From: Austropuccinia psidii
Lineage: Eukaryota; Basidiomycota; Pucciniomycetes; Pucciniales; Sphaerophragmiaceae
Length of the DNA: 64,000 bases
Direction of reading: 5' to 3'
NCBI GenBank assembly: GCA_023105745.1
Contig: JALGQZ010000003.1
Location: 75,056,696 to 75,120,695 of the forward strand
The translations under genes and the position numbers were made by a program. Below are positions 46,958 through 59,500 of this stretch, in pieces. Within the stretch, counting starts at the first letter, position 1; each line of letters opens with the position of its first letter. The notes beneath the pieces are model-generated. The model was given only the letters and a program-made list of their open reading frames with translations, did not search any database and was not told the origin of the DNA.

Positions 46958-49900
46958 AAGAATCACCAAGTGGGCTAATGATGCCTGGAGGTACAAAATA
47001 GAAAATTCATTTGAAAACTCCTTCTTTGACCCAGACAAAGATAAACCTTTGAATTGGTTCTTAAAACAAGTTGAAAGAGTAAATGCACTGTACCCAGAAA
47101 TGTCACAAAAAATGGTACACATGAAAATACTTAAGAAATGTGGAGGATAATTGGAACATTCTCTGAGAAGCAGGTGCATAGAGCCATGCTATACAGAAGA
47201 GTATATCAATGCACTAGAAGACATAGTGACAAGGACAAAAATTGGCAGAAATCGGGAAAAATTGGACTCCAAAAGTCCAAATAAGCCATTTATCAAAAAA
47301 GATAAACCAAAAAGAAGCTTTCAAGCCCAATACATCCAACATTAATGAGCAAATAAAATTCCACAAATGTGGAGGTATTGGACACTTAGCCAATAATTGC
47401 CTTAAAAAAGCAAAAATCCATGATATTGTGGAAACAGAGGAACACAATAATAAAGAGGAAGAATCTTATTCTGAAAAGGACACTGAAGAATCAGAAACTT
47501 CTGAAATTGATGAAATTAATATAATTAATGCACAAATTAATAATATTGATTTAATATATGAACTACTGGATGTAAATTCAAACTTACCACAAGTTGGAAC
47601 ATCTGATACAAACCTCACAAATATACAGGATGATAAATTGAATAGAACCAATCCAGCAAAAGGGATGGGATATACAGCTGGAAAATCAAGTATAAGTATT
47701 GTCATGGTGGGAAACCAAGAGGCAAAAGTGAATTTAGATACAGGAGCGTATTGTACCTGTGTTGGTAAAGTTTATTTGAAAACAATTGTACAAGATTGGG
47801 AAAAAAACCTTATACCAATATAAGGAGTCAAATTTATTAGTGCAAGTGAAAGCATGAAGCCCCTTGGAATAATTGACTTAACACTCATTGTTCCTCATCC
47901 TTCACAATGTATCAGATCGAAAGTAGAATTTGTAGTAATGTAAAACTGCACCAGTAACCATTTTATACTTGGAAATGACGACTTATCAGCTTATGGCATA
48001 GATATTTTACCGTAGGAGACAATGAAAGACAAAAATTTGGCTTTTTTCAACAACAAAAGACAAATTACAGTTGTCAAAAATAAATATCAAAACCCAGAAA
48101 TGGATTTTTTTCATAACTGAACAGCTAAAAGAGGAATAATTCAATCATGAATTGACTGTAAAAATAAAAGAAAAATTTATTGAACTCTTATTCAAATATA
48201 AAAATGCCTTTACAACTGACAAAGAACCACTAGGTGCCATAACTGGACATGAGGTAGACATAATCCATAATGTAGAAAAGCTTTATCCACCTCTATTAAG
48301 AAGACCAGCTTATTCAGCCAGACCAAGAGCTAGAGAAGCTTCAGAGGTACACATTAAAGAACTAATGGACCTTGGAGTATTAAGGAAAGTAGGACATAAT
48401 GAACACATAGATGTCACTACACCTGTCATTATAACCTGGCATAATGGAAAATCAAGGATGGTGGTGGACTTCAGAGCTCTAAACACCTATACTATCCGTT
48501 ACAGATATCCAATACCCAGAATCCATGAGACATTAACACAATTATCTCAGGATAAGTTCATTACAGTCATGGCTGCTCTAAAGGGCTTTCATCAAAATGT
48601 TGTAACATACAATTCCAAGAAACTACTAAGGATAATAGCTCACTGTGGAATATTTGAAAATCTCAGAATGCCATTTGGTATAAGAAATGTACCATCCCAT
48701 TACCAAAGGATAATGAATACCATATTTCCTGAAGAATTATCAGAGGGATGGCTGATTATTTATATTGATAATATAATAATTTGCCAGATACTTGGGACAG
48801 CCACCTATCAATACTAGAAAGAGTCTTGCAAAAAATAGTCCAAGTAAACATGAAAATCTCTCTGAAAAAGTGTCATTTTGCATACAGTGACCTGAAAGCA
48901 CTAGCACATGTTGTATCTTGACTAAGTTTAGGCATAGAAAAAGACAAAGTAAAAGCAGTACTATTGAAACCAATTCCCAAAACAAAGAAAGAAATTCAAT
49001 CATTTCTAGGATTTGCTGGTTATTACAGACAACATATAAAACATTTTGCAAGAATTGCGAGGTCATTGTATAAGCTCTGTGACCAACAGACAGTCTATGA
49101 AATGACTGAAGAAAGAGTTAAGGCATATGAAGAATTGAAAAATTCCTTAGCAAATGCCCCATTTGTTCTAATGCCAGATTGGAAACTACCCTTTAAGCTA
49201 TACATTGATGCTTGTGGAGAAGGACTAGGTGCTGCACTACACCAGACACAAATCATCAATGACAAACCTGTTGAAGGACCAATTTGCTTCATTTCAAGAC
49301 AAATAAAGCCAACAGAAGCAAGTTATGGAGCAAGCCAAATGGAATGCCTATTCTTAGTGTGGGCTTTAGAAAAATTACACTATTATTTGGATGGAACAGT
49401 GTTTGATGTAATTAAAGATTGCAATTCAGTAAAATCTTTACTTAACATGAAAACCCCAAATAGACATATTTTAAGATGGCAAATTTCCATTCAAGAATAT
49501 AGAGGAAATATGACTATAGTTAATAAATCTGGTAATATTTATCAAAATTCAGATGGTCTTAGAAGATGGGCTCTGGAAAATACACTGGAAAATCCACCGG
49601 AAAATCCACCATGGGCCCCACAGGAAGAGCACCATATGGAAGGCATATGTGTAACAGATATAGGCACAGAATTCTTTAACCAAGTTAAAGAAAGCTATAG
49701 AATGGAAGAAACTGCCATATCTTATTCCAACTTCCAATGAAAGACTCTAAAGACCCATCACTTTTATCAAAACTAGATGAAACATGGAAAAAAGCATATG
49801 ATTAAGGAAGATTCCACATCCTTGATGAAATCCTTTACCATAGAAATGAACATACATGTGTTATGGCTTTAACCGATAGAACTCTCATAAACACCATACT

Positions 49901-51173
49901 AGATTAATTTCATGATAGTGTTGAAGCTGGAAATCTCTCAAAAGACAGAACACTGGAGAGGGTAAAAACCTGCTCTTGGTGGCCAAATTGGAAGAAATAT
50001 ATTGCAGAATACTGCCAAAAAGAAAACAGAGCCACAGGTAAGAAATTTGGAATGATGACCCAAATGCAAGAACCAAAATCCCCTTGGGTAAAAGAATTAT
50101 CTCCAGGAGGAGACATAAGTTAAAATGCTCTCCTAGTATTAGCTGACAGATATAGCAAAAGCCTAATCCTTTTACCATTTCACAAGTATGACACAGCTAT
50201 GGATACAGCCATAATAATGTGGAATAAATTTATTAGCCACACAGGCTTATTCCAAAACATAATAAGTGATAGAGACCCAAAATTCACTTCAGCATTATGG
50301 ATAAACCTCCATAGCCTGTTTGGAACAAAACTAGCATTCTCGACAGCTTACCATTCCCAAACTGATGGTCTAGCAGAAAGAATGATACAGGCATTGGAAG
50401 ACATGATCAGAAGATTCTCTGCTTATGGCGTAGAATTCAAAGATTCTGATGGTTTTACCCATGATTGGTGTACATTATTACCAGCTCTTGAACTGACATA
50501 AAAAAAATCAATCCATTTTTTAACTGGTAAGACACCTGCAATGCTAGAAAAAGGCTGGAATCCAAGACTCCCTTATGATACCCTCAAAAATGACTTACTG
50601 CATATACACCCAACAGCAAGTAGCTTCAAGTTAATGCTTGACAAAGCAAGACAACATGCAAACAGATGTATGGAAGATTCTTTCAAGTATGAAAAAGAAA
50701 GATGGCATAAAAGTCATAAAGCACCTGACTTCAAAATAGGAGACTTGGCCGTAGTGTCAGCTCTAAATTGCAATAATAGCAAAGGCCCAAAGAAATTGAA
50801 AGATTCCTTTGCAGGACCATTTATGATAAAAGCACTACATGGACCTAATTATGTGCAATTAGAGCTCACAGGTGAACTAAGGAACAAATAACCAACTTCC
50901 CCTGTAAGTCTGATAAAACCTTACAGCTCAAGTGAAAAGGAATTATTTTCACTATGAAATAAACCTCCTCTTGAAATACCCCCTTTAGATGAAGGAGAAG
51001 AAACAAAAATTGTAAAAGTCCTTAAAGAAAGAAGGACAATAAACAAAAAAGAAAGAAAATACCTTGTAAGGTATGGAAATCCAACTCAAGAAGATGAATG
51101 GCTACTTGAGAAGGATATAACAAATGCTGATAAACTATTAAGAACATTCAGACATGAAAGACAGCCTAAATAA
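46947..51173 (+). pseudogene. B2 gag-pol remnant
   Basis: ATGACTACCAGAAG of the gag start is fused to AATCACCAAGTGGGC of the Gag core, removing about 1.5 kb. The rest covers the Gag C-terminus, zinc knuckle (first Cys changed), protease ([13 protein letters not shown] intact near 47745), reverse transcriptase (YIDNI where YIDDI is expected, near 48765), RNase H ([15 protein letters not shown] near 49215), integrase and chromodomain-like tail. Many stops and frameshifts, and the integrase zinc region has a deletion near 50015. Confidence 0.92.
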
Positions 51174-51294
51174 TAGAAAAATCAAGCATTATTGAGCTTC
51201 AAGACTAACAAAGTCTATTGAAGAGGTAGGACAGGGGATGATACCATAATTACTATATCAAATTGTTGTACAATCTGTTTTTGGGGGTAGGGAA

Positions 51295-53189
51295 TGTGAG
51301 CCTTTGAGATATGATCACATATCCAAAAAGGTCACAGCAAAATTTCTGTAATAATTATACGTATAATAATTATCTCAAATACTAGTAAAAATACCATAAA
51401 TAAGTACAAAATCTGAATGAACTAAGAATCTAATGAGTAAAAATGTAAAAAAATTACACCATTAGACCCCTCATGGTAAAACACACATATGCCATTCTTA
51501 TGGCATATCTGAAAAGTTAATAATTACTGAAGTATAAGTAAGAATACCTTGAAAAGGGAAAAAAACCTCATTTATCTCAGACACCAATGAAAAAACATGT
51601 AAAATAACTTTTACCATTGGATTCTCCATAGATTTACACATACAAAACAATTATAAATCTATTCTCTAAAGTCAATAATTAAGGTATTAAGCTGAATATA
51701 TGCACTTTTTTGGTCAATGCATATATTCATGGTTTTTAGCTAATATAAACCAAAAAAAAAGTAACCACTTAATCACTGTAAGAGCACAGATATGAGCATT
51801 ATTTCACAAGCTATAAACAAGGTTAAAACTTGTAATGGATTATTGAATAAAAGCAATGGAGCTGTTGACCACTTTGTTGTAAAAGTGGTCCAAACTTAAA
51901 AATAAGTATACAGTGAGATTCTACCAGTTCCTTTGTGAAGAAAGATTTCATTTTTATTAAAATATTCAAGGTATAACCCCTTGAAATCATGTTTTGAAGC
52001 TTAAAATCTTACATTTCAACAGAAAAGATGAGTTACAAGAAAAATCATAAAAAATAAATTTTTGATGATGTAATGGAATGCTCTTAGAAGTTTTATAAGG
52101 ATATGCCAAGCTATCAGAATCAACTCTCAGAATAGCTGTAGCATGTATAACTTCAAAATTATTAATGATCAAATCTTAAGCTTAAATTTGATCTTTTATG
52201 ATCACTCACTGCAATCTTATTTTCAAGTTTGACAGTTATATAGGGATAAAACTGGTGAAGACTATTATATCATGATTAATACTAATAAAATCCATGAAGT
52301 TTAGGCTTCTTCCAAGCCTATGATGTCATCAAATTTAGAGTTATAGTGATAACTCTAAATAATGGCATAATAATGAGATCAGATGGTTTGATCATGATGT
52401 AATCATCACTAAAACCTTAAAATACTGATCATTTCCAGTGGATACCATTAGTACACATCTACTAGAAGCCTATTGGACTGTAGAAGGGAGTTATTTACTA
52501 TAAATAGAGCTCTTTTTACTCTATTTTCCCCTCAGATGCATCAAAACATAAAAACAATTAAGCCAAAGGTAAAAATCTTTATTCTATATATATAAATATT
52601 TTATATTAGTATATACCAAAGATAATCTTTATTATAATCATCATTTTTGACATGATTAGTTCAATTTTTATTCTGTTTTGTTATAATTCTCTTAAAAATC
52701 CCAAATCTACATAAAATCAAGAAAATTTGTAATTTCTCTTATTTTTTATTGTAAATACAATTTAAATAAGTTTTATATATATTATTTGGCATAAATGTAT
52801 TCAATATTATTATACTAAATGTTAAGAGTAGGTTATTTTCTCTTTATTATTGCTTTAATAATTCTTTAATTAATATAAATAGTATTTATATTAATTTATA
52901 ACTTTGATACTTGTAATATTCCTGATATTAATTGTTTTTTATAAATGAAAAACAATTCTTACGCCTTTATTATTTGTTGGTAGCAATAAGAAAGTGCTTT
53001 TAAATATATTTATTTATTATTTTATTTTATTTATTCAATAATATGCTTATTTTTACACCTTAATTATTATAATAATTCTTTATTATTATCATTATTATTA
53101 TATTATTTAATTTGCTTATAAGGACATTCAGAGTACAAGAAGTGAAATATTAGTAATTTTTACTTATTGTTTCATAGTCAAACCTTACA
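51295..53189 (+). repeat. B2 3' LTR
   Basis: 1895 bases, TGTGAGCCTTTGAG...AAACCTTACA, preceded by the polypurine tract GGGGGTAGGGAA (51283-51294) and followed by CTGAC. It closes the B2 element inside the C-type LTR. Confidence 0.94.
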
Positions 53190-53194
53190 CTGAC

Positions 53195-53596
53195 CCTGGG
53201 GGGTATTTCCTTCAGTTAATTAATTTATTTTGATTTTATTTTATCTTTATTTATCTTATCTCTTTTGTTCAGTTAATACTGATATTATAAAGTCAGTCAT
53301 TTAGCACCTTTCTATTTTCTTTCTTTTCCTGTCAGTGGATATTGGTAGTCATATCCTTTACTAATTCAACTTTACATTATGGCTGGTTGAAACAGTGATT
53401 AAGGACTTACTTTGTTGTCTCTTTGGCCATTTGGCTTCTTATTTCTCTTATTGCATCTCATCTTTGTACCTGCATAATTCTTAGAAAAATTCATTCCTTT
53501 TATTCTTGTCTTCTTCATTATTTGGAGTCTTCCAAGTGAGCTCCCTGATTACTGAGTGCCAGGAAACTCTTGTTTTTCCCAAGATCCCCTGTGACA
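53195..53596 (+). repeat. C-type LTR, downstream part
   Basis: From CCTGGGGGGTATTTCC to CCCCTGTGACA. It aligns with the reverse complement of the solo C LTR (13047-13436) over its length, including TGAGTGCCAGG and the Gln/Asn-poor AT-rich middle. It is followed by a leader and gag, so this is a 5' LTR in plus orientation. Confidence 0.75.
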
Positions 53597-54340
53597 TTAT
53601 ATTAATTAACTCATATTTCCTTTTCATTCTCTTAATTCATTCCTTATCATTCTATTCACTCATTTCATTGAGATTATGACTAGTTAATGCTTATGAACCT
53701 TATGATTCATTATAACCTCTCAATTTTCTCTCATTCATTCTTCATTTTTAAAATTGAAAGCTGACCCATTCTTATTTTTGGTTGCTCTCTTAAATATTTA
53801 TTCAAATTATCAAATTAATTCATTAATCATTTATGTTTCATTTTGATTTTCATTTGATTTCCAAATTTGTCATCAAAATTCATTCAGACATATTCTTCTC
53901 ATCAAGATTCATTTTTATTCACTCTTCAAGAATTTTGATTTTCAAAAAGGAACTCATTTGATTTGATTTGATTGATTTATTTGACATAAAATTGATATTG
54001 ACTTCAAGAAAATTGATTGACGGGAAGATTTTATTGATCCTGCTGATTTTTAACATCAAGATTTTTGACATAAATTAATTTTTCCTCAAGAGTTCATTTG
54101 ATGGATTGATTTTTGTTGAGATTTTGATTTTTCTTGATTTTAATCGTTTACTTATTAATTTCAAGATTTCATTTGACATTTAATTGATTGATTTACCTGA
54201 AGTTTTCATTTGATTTATTGATTTTTCCCTAAATATATTGATTTTGATTTTTACTTAAAGCTTTCCTTCTGAATTTTCTCAAGTTTTCATCTTCAAATTT
54301 TGATCATTTTTCATTTTATTCCATTCTTATCCTGAAAATC
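53597..54340 (+). other. C-type element leader
   Basis: 744 bases between the LTR end and the gag ATG. The right half (53900-54280) is a diffuse low-complexity tract of TTGATTT/ATTTGAT words. No frame. There is no TGG-type primer site next to the LTR as in families A, B, D and E, so family C probably primes differently. Confidence 0.6.
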
Positions 54341-54483
54341 ATGCCGATCCAACACTCACCTCCTGCAATACAGACAAGATCCCAGGCCAGAGCTCAAGAC
54401 GTTCCTCCTCCAACTCCAAGAGCTCCTCTTGATGGCACCCCAGCAGTTCCTCAACTGAGGGCCCACCTAGACAGAGGACCAAA
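54341..54483 (+). pseudogene. C-type element gag, N-terminal 47 codons
   Basis: ATG followed by MPIQHSPPAIQTRSQARAQD and then a Pro-rich stretch (VPPPTPRAPLDGTPAVPQLR). It is cut by the B3 LTR at 54484. The sequence resembles Gag starts of other fungal Ty3 elements from memory. The remainder should lie beyond B3, outside the window. Confidence 0.65.
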
Positions 54484-56502
54484 TGTGAGCCTTTGAGATA
54501 TGACCACATATCCAATAAGGTCACAAAAAGGATTAATAATAATTATACCTTTAATATAATTATATTAAAATTAATTAGAATAATTATACACTAAAAATAA
54601 TTACTCAAATATACAAAAAATACCATAAATTGGTAATAAAATTGGTTTAACTTAAAAACCAATGAATGAACATGTGAAATAAATTATACCATTGGATTCC
54701 CCATGGAGAAATACACATATACCACTTTTATGGCATATCTGTAAAGTCAATATTTAAGGAATTATAAGGTATAATACCTTATAAAAATCATAAAACCTTA
54801 TTTATCTCAGAAACTAATGAAACAACATGTAAAAGAAATTGTACCAGTTGATTCCCCACAAAAGTCCACATATAAAACGATTAATAAGCTAATTCCCAAA
54901 ATCAATACTTAAGGAAGTATCCTGAATATATGCACTTTTTTGGTCAACGCATATATTCAGTGATCATAGCTAATATCTTCTAAAATATACATGATAGAAT
55001 GATGAACCAAAAATAAAGTTACCACGTAATTACTGTAAGAACACAGATATGAACTTTATTTCACAAGTTATAAACAAGGTTAAAACCTATGATGAAATAT
55101 TGATAAAAATCAACAGAGCTGTTGACCACTTTGTTGTGAAAGTGCTCCAAACTTAAAAAAAAGTACACAGTTGGATTCTACTAGTTCATTCGTGAAGAAT
55201 GATGTAATTTTTATTATTAAATTCAGGGTATAACCCCCTGAAATCAAGGTTTGAAGTTTAAAATATTGAATTTCGACAGAAAAGATGAGTTACAAGAAAA
55301 ATCATCAAAATTAGAGTTTTGATGATGTAATGAAAAGCTCTTGGCAGCATAATAAGGTTATGTCAGGCTATCAGAATTCACTCTCTGAATTGCTGTAGCG
55401 TGAAAACCTTCAAAGTTATTGAGGATCAAAGTTTGAGCTTAAATTGAGCTGTTATGATCACATACTGTAACCTTAAATTAAGTTTAACAGTCTTAATAGT
55501 GATAAAATTGGTGAATACTATTAGTTTATGATTAAAACTAATAAAATCCACGAAATTTGGGGTTCTGCCAAGCCTCTGATGTCATCACACTTAGAGTTAT
55601 AGTGATAACTCTAAATAATGGTGCAATAATGATGTAATATGGTTTGATCATGATGTAATCACCCTCAAACCTTAAAATATTGATCAATTCCAGTGGATAT
55701 GATCAGTACACGTCTACTAGAAGCCTGTTGGACTCTAGGAGGGAGGTATTTACTATAAATAGAGCTCTTTTTACTCTGTTTTCCGCTCAGACGCATCAAA
55801 AACATTAAATCAATTAAATAAAAGGTAATTTCTTTATTCTTTAAATATAAAACTCTTATATTCTTAAAGACCAAAGATCATCTTGTTATTAATCACCATT
55901 TCTACGTGATTAAATCAATTCTTTAATTGTTTTTGCTATAAATCTCTCTAAAAAGCTCATTTCCACGTAAAATCAAGAAATTTAGTAAATTCTCTTTATT
56001 TTTATTGTAAATACAATTTGAAAAGGTTGTATTATATTCTTTTGGCGTAAAATAACTCAAAATTATTATCTTAAGTGTTAAAAGTAGGTTATTTCATCTT
56101 ATTATAATAATTTCTCTCTTTTTATTACTCATAATAATTCTTATTTAATATAAATAGTATTTATATTAATTTATAACTTTAATATTAGTAATATTATTGT
56201 TATTAATTGTTTTTTGTTTATAAAAAACAATTTTTTACGCCTTTATTATTTGTTGGTAACAATAATAAAGAGCTTTATAATATATTAATTATTTTATATT
56301 AATATATTATTTATAATATTATATTTTTATATAATATTAATTATATTATTATATTTATTTAATAATATAATAATTTTACGCCATAATAATAATATTTCTT
56401 TATTATTATTATTATTTTAATCTTATTTATTCATTTTATAAGGACATTCAGAGTACAATAAGTAATAAATTAGTAATTTTTACTTATTGTTTCATAGTCA
56501 AA
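54484..56502 (+). repeat. B3 left LTR, plus orientation, six bases short
   Basis: 2019 bases, TGTGAGCCTTTGAG... to ...CATAGTCAAAC; the usual CTTACA end is missing. Its promoter (TATA 55753-55762) points into the antisense strand of gag-pol. Over the part visible on the right side it matches the inverted LTR 62992-64000 with only a few mismatches. Confidence 0.92.
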
Positions 56503-59500
56503 CAACTTATCAGCATTTGTTATATCTTTCTCAAGTAGCCATTCATCTTCTTGAGTAGAATTTCTATACCTCACAAGGTATTCCCTTTCTTTTTTGTTTC
56601 TTGTCCTTCTTTCTTTAGGGACTTTTACTATTTTCTTTTCCTCTCCTTCTTCCAAGGGGGGAATTTCAAGTGGGGGTTTATTTCTTAGTGGAAATAACTC
56701 TTTGTCACTTGAACTGTAAGGTTTTATCAGACTTACAGGGAAAGTTGGGTGTTTATTCATTAGTTCACCTGTGAGTTCTAATTGCACAGCATTGGGTCCA
56801 TGGAGTGCTTTTATCATAAATGGTCCTGCAAAGGAATCTTTCCATTTCTTTGGGCCTTTTATGTTATTGAAATTAAGGGTTGATACTAAAACCAAGTCCC
56901 CTATTTTGAAGTCAGGTGTTTTATGACTTTTATCCCATCTTTCTTTTGCATATTTAAAAGAATCTTGCATGCATCTGTTTGCATGGTGTCTTGCTTTGTC
57001 AAGCATTATCTTAAAACTGCTTGCTGTTGGATGTATATCCACTAATTCCTTTTTGAGGGTATCATAAGGAAGTCTTGGATTCCAACCTTTCTCTAGCATT
57101 GCTGGTGTTTTGCCAGTAGAAGAATGGATTGATGTCTTATATGCCAGTTCAAGTGCTGGTATTAGTGTACACCAATCATGGGTAAAACCATCAGAATCTT
57201 TGAATTCTAGCCCATAAGCACAGAATCTTCTGATCATATCCTCTAGGGTCTGTATCATTCTTTCTGCTAAACCATCAGTTTGAGGATGATAAGCTGTTGA
57301 GAATGATAACTTTGTCCCAAACAAGTTATGGAGGTTTGTCCATAATGCTGAAGTGAACTTTGGGTCTCTGTCACTTATAATATTTTGGAATAAGCCTGTG
57401 TGGCTAATGACTTTATTCCATATCATTATGGCTGTATCCATAGCTGTGTCATCTTTATGACATGGTAAGAACATGGGAGTTTTACTGTACCTGTCAACTA
57501 ACACTAGACATGCATTATAACTCCTGTCTCCTCCTGGAGGTAAGGCTGTTACCCAATCCATATGAACTATTTCCCATGGGGATTTTGGTTCTTGGATTTG
57601 GATCATCATTCCAAATTTCTTTCCTGTGGCTCTGTTGGCTTTTTGACATCTGTCACAGGTTTGGCAGTACTCTGCAACATCTTTCTTCCAATTTGGCCAC
57701 CAAGAGCAGGTTTTCACCCTCTCTAGTGTCCTATCTTCTGAGAGATGTCCAGATGCAACACTATCATGACACTCATGTAAAATAGTGTTTATTAGTGTTC
57801 TATCTGTTAAGGCCATAACACATGTGTGTTTTGTTCTATGGTAAAGGATTCCATCAAGGAGGTGAAATCTTCCTTCATCATATGCCTTTTTCCATATTTC
57901 ATCTAGTTTTGATGAAAGTGATGGATCTTTGCAGTCTTTCATTAGAAGTTGGCTTAAGATATGGCAATTTTTTTCTGTCTTATAGCTTTCTTTAACTTGG
58001 TTAAAGAATTCTGTGCCAATGTCTGTAACACATATTCCTTCTATATGGTGCTCTCCTTGTGGTACCCATGCTGGATTGTCAGGGGTATTTGCTAGAGCCC
58101 ATCTGCTAAGACCATCTGCATTTTTATGAATATTTCCAGATTTATGAACAATAGTCATATTTCCTCTATATTCTTGGATAGCAATTTGCCATCTCAGCAT
58201 ATGTCTATTTGGAGTCTTCATATTTAATAGTGATTTCAGAGCATTACAGTCTGTGATTACATCAAATACTGTGCCATCCAAATAATAATGCAGCTTTTCT
58301 AAAGCCCACACTAGGCATAAGCATTCCATTTGGCTTGCTCCATACCTTGCTTCTGTTGGCTTTATCTGCCTTGAAATGAAACAAATTGGTCCTTCCACTG
58401 GTTTATCATTGATAATTTGTGTTTGGTGAAGTGCAGCACCTAGTCCTTCTCCACAAGCATCAATGTACAGTTTGAAAGGTAGTTTCCAATCTGGCATTAG
58501 AAGAAATGGGGCATTTGTTAAAGAATTTTTCAATTCTTCATATGCCTTGACTCTTTCTTCTGTCATCTCATAGACTGTTTGTTGGTCACATAGTTTATAC
58601 AAGGATTTAGCAATCTTTGCAAAGTCCTTTATGTGCTGTCTATAGTAACCAGCAAATCCTAGAAATGATTGCATTTCTTTTTTGGTTTGAGGCATTGGCT
58701 TAAGTAGTACTGCTGCTACTTTATTTTTGTCTATGCCTAGACTAAGGCCAGATACTACATGTCCTAGGGCTTTTAATTCACTATATGCAAAATGACATTT
58801 TTTCAATGAAATTTTCATATTTACTTGGACTATTTTCTGTAGTACCCTTTCTAGTCTTGTCAGGTGATTTTCCCAAGTTTCTGAGCAAACTATGATATCA
58901 TCAATGTAGATTATTAACCATCCTTCTGATAATTCTTCAGGAAATATGGTATTCATCATTCTTTGATAATGGGAAGGTGCATTTTTTATCCCAAATGGCA
59001 TTCTTAAGTATTCAAAAATTCCACAATGAACTATTATTCTTAGTAGTTTCTTGGCATTGTCTGTTAAGACATTTTGATGAAAACCCTTAAGAGCATCCAT
59101 AGCTGTGATGAACTTAGCTTGTGACAATTGGGTCAATGTCTCATGGATTCTGGGTATTGGATATCTGTCTGGAATGGTATAGGTATTCAGGGCTCTGAAG
59201 TCTCCTACCATCCTTGATTTTCCATTATGCCAAGTTATAATGACAGGTGTAGTAACTTCTACTTGCTCATTATGTCCAACCTTTCTTAATACTCCAAGGT
59301 CCATTAATTCTTTAATGTGCACCTCTAAGGCTTCTCTAGCTCTTGGGCTGGCTGGATAAGCAGGTCTTCTTAATAAAGGTGGGTAAGGTTTTTCTACATT
59401 CAGAATTATATCCACTTCATGTCCAATTATGGCACCTAGTGGCTCTTTGTCAGTTGCAAAGGCATTTTTATACTTAAATAAGAGGTCAATCAATTTTTCT

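Larger units (their letters stand above)
36829..53189 (+). mobile_element. Element B2: Ty3-type retrotransposon with B1 nested in its 5' LTR
   Basis: Bounded by the duplication CTGAC (36824-36828 and 53190-53194). The 5' LTR is split by B1 (37013-44522). The internal part lacks about 1.5 kb of 5' gag (junction near 46960) and has many stops. The leader exon and both LTRs are kept. Host sequence on both sides is the C-type LTR. Confidence 0.92.

Noticed and set aside
53900..54280. Tandem satellite of TTGATTT
   Set aside because: Words recur irregularly without a fixed period; low-complexity leader sequence is a sufficient description.
55665..55874. 69-codon frame repeated at 63627-63836
   Set aside because: Lies antisense within the B3 LTRs; the two copies are similar only because the LTRs are copies.
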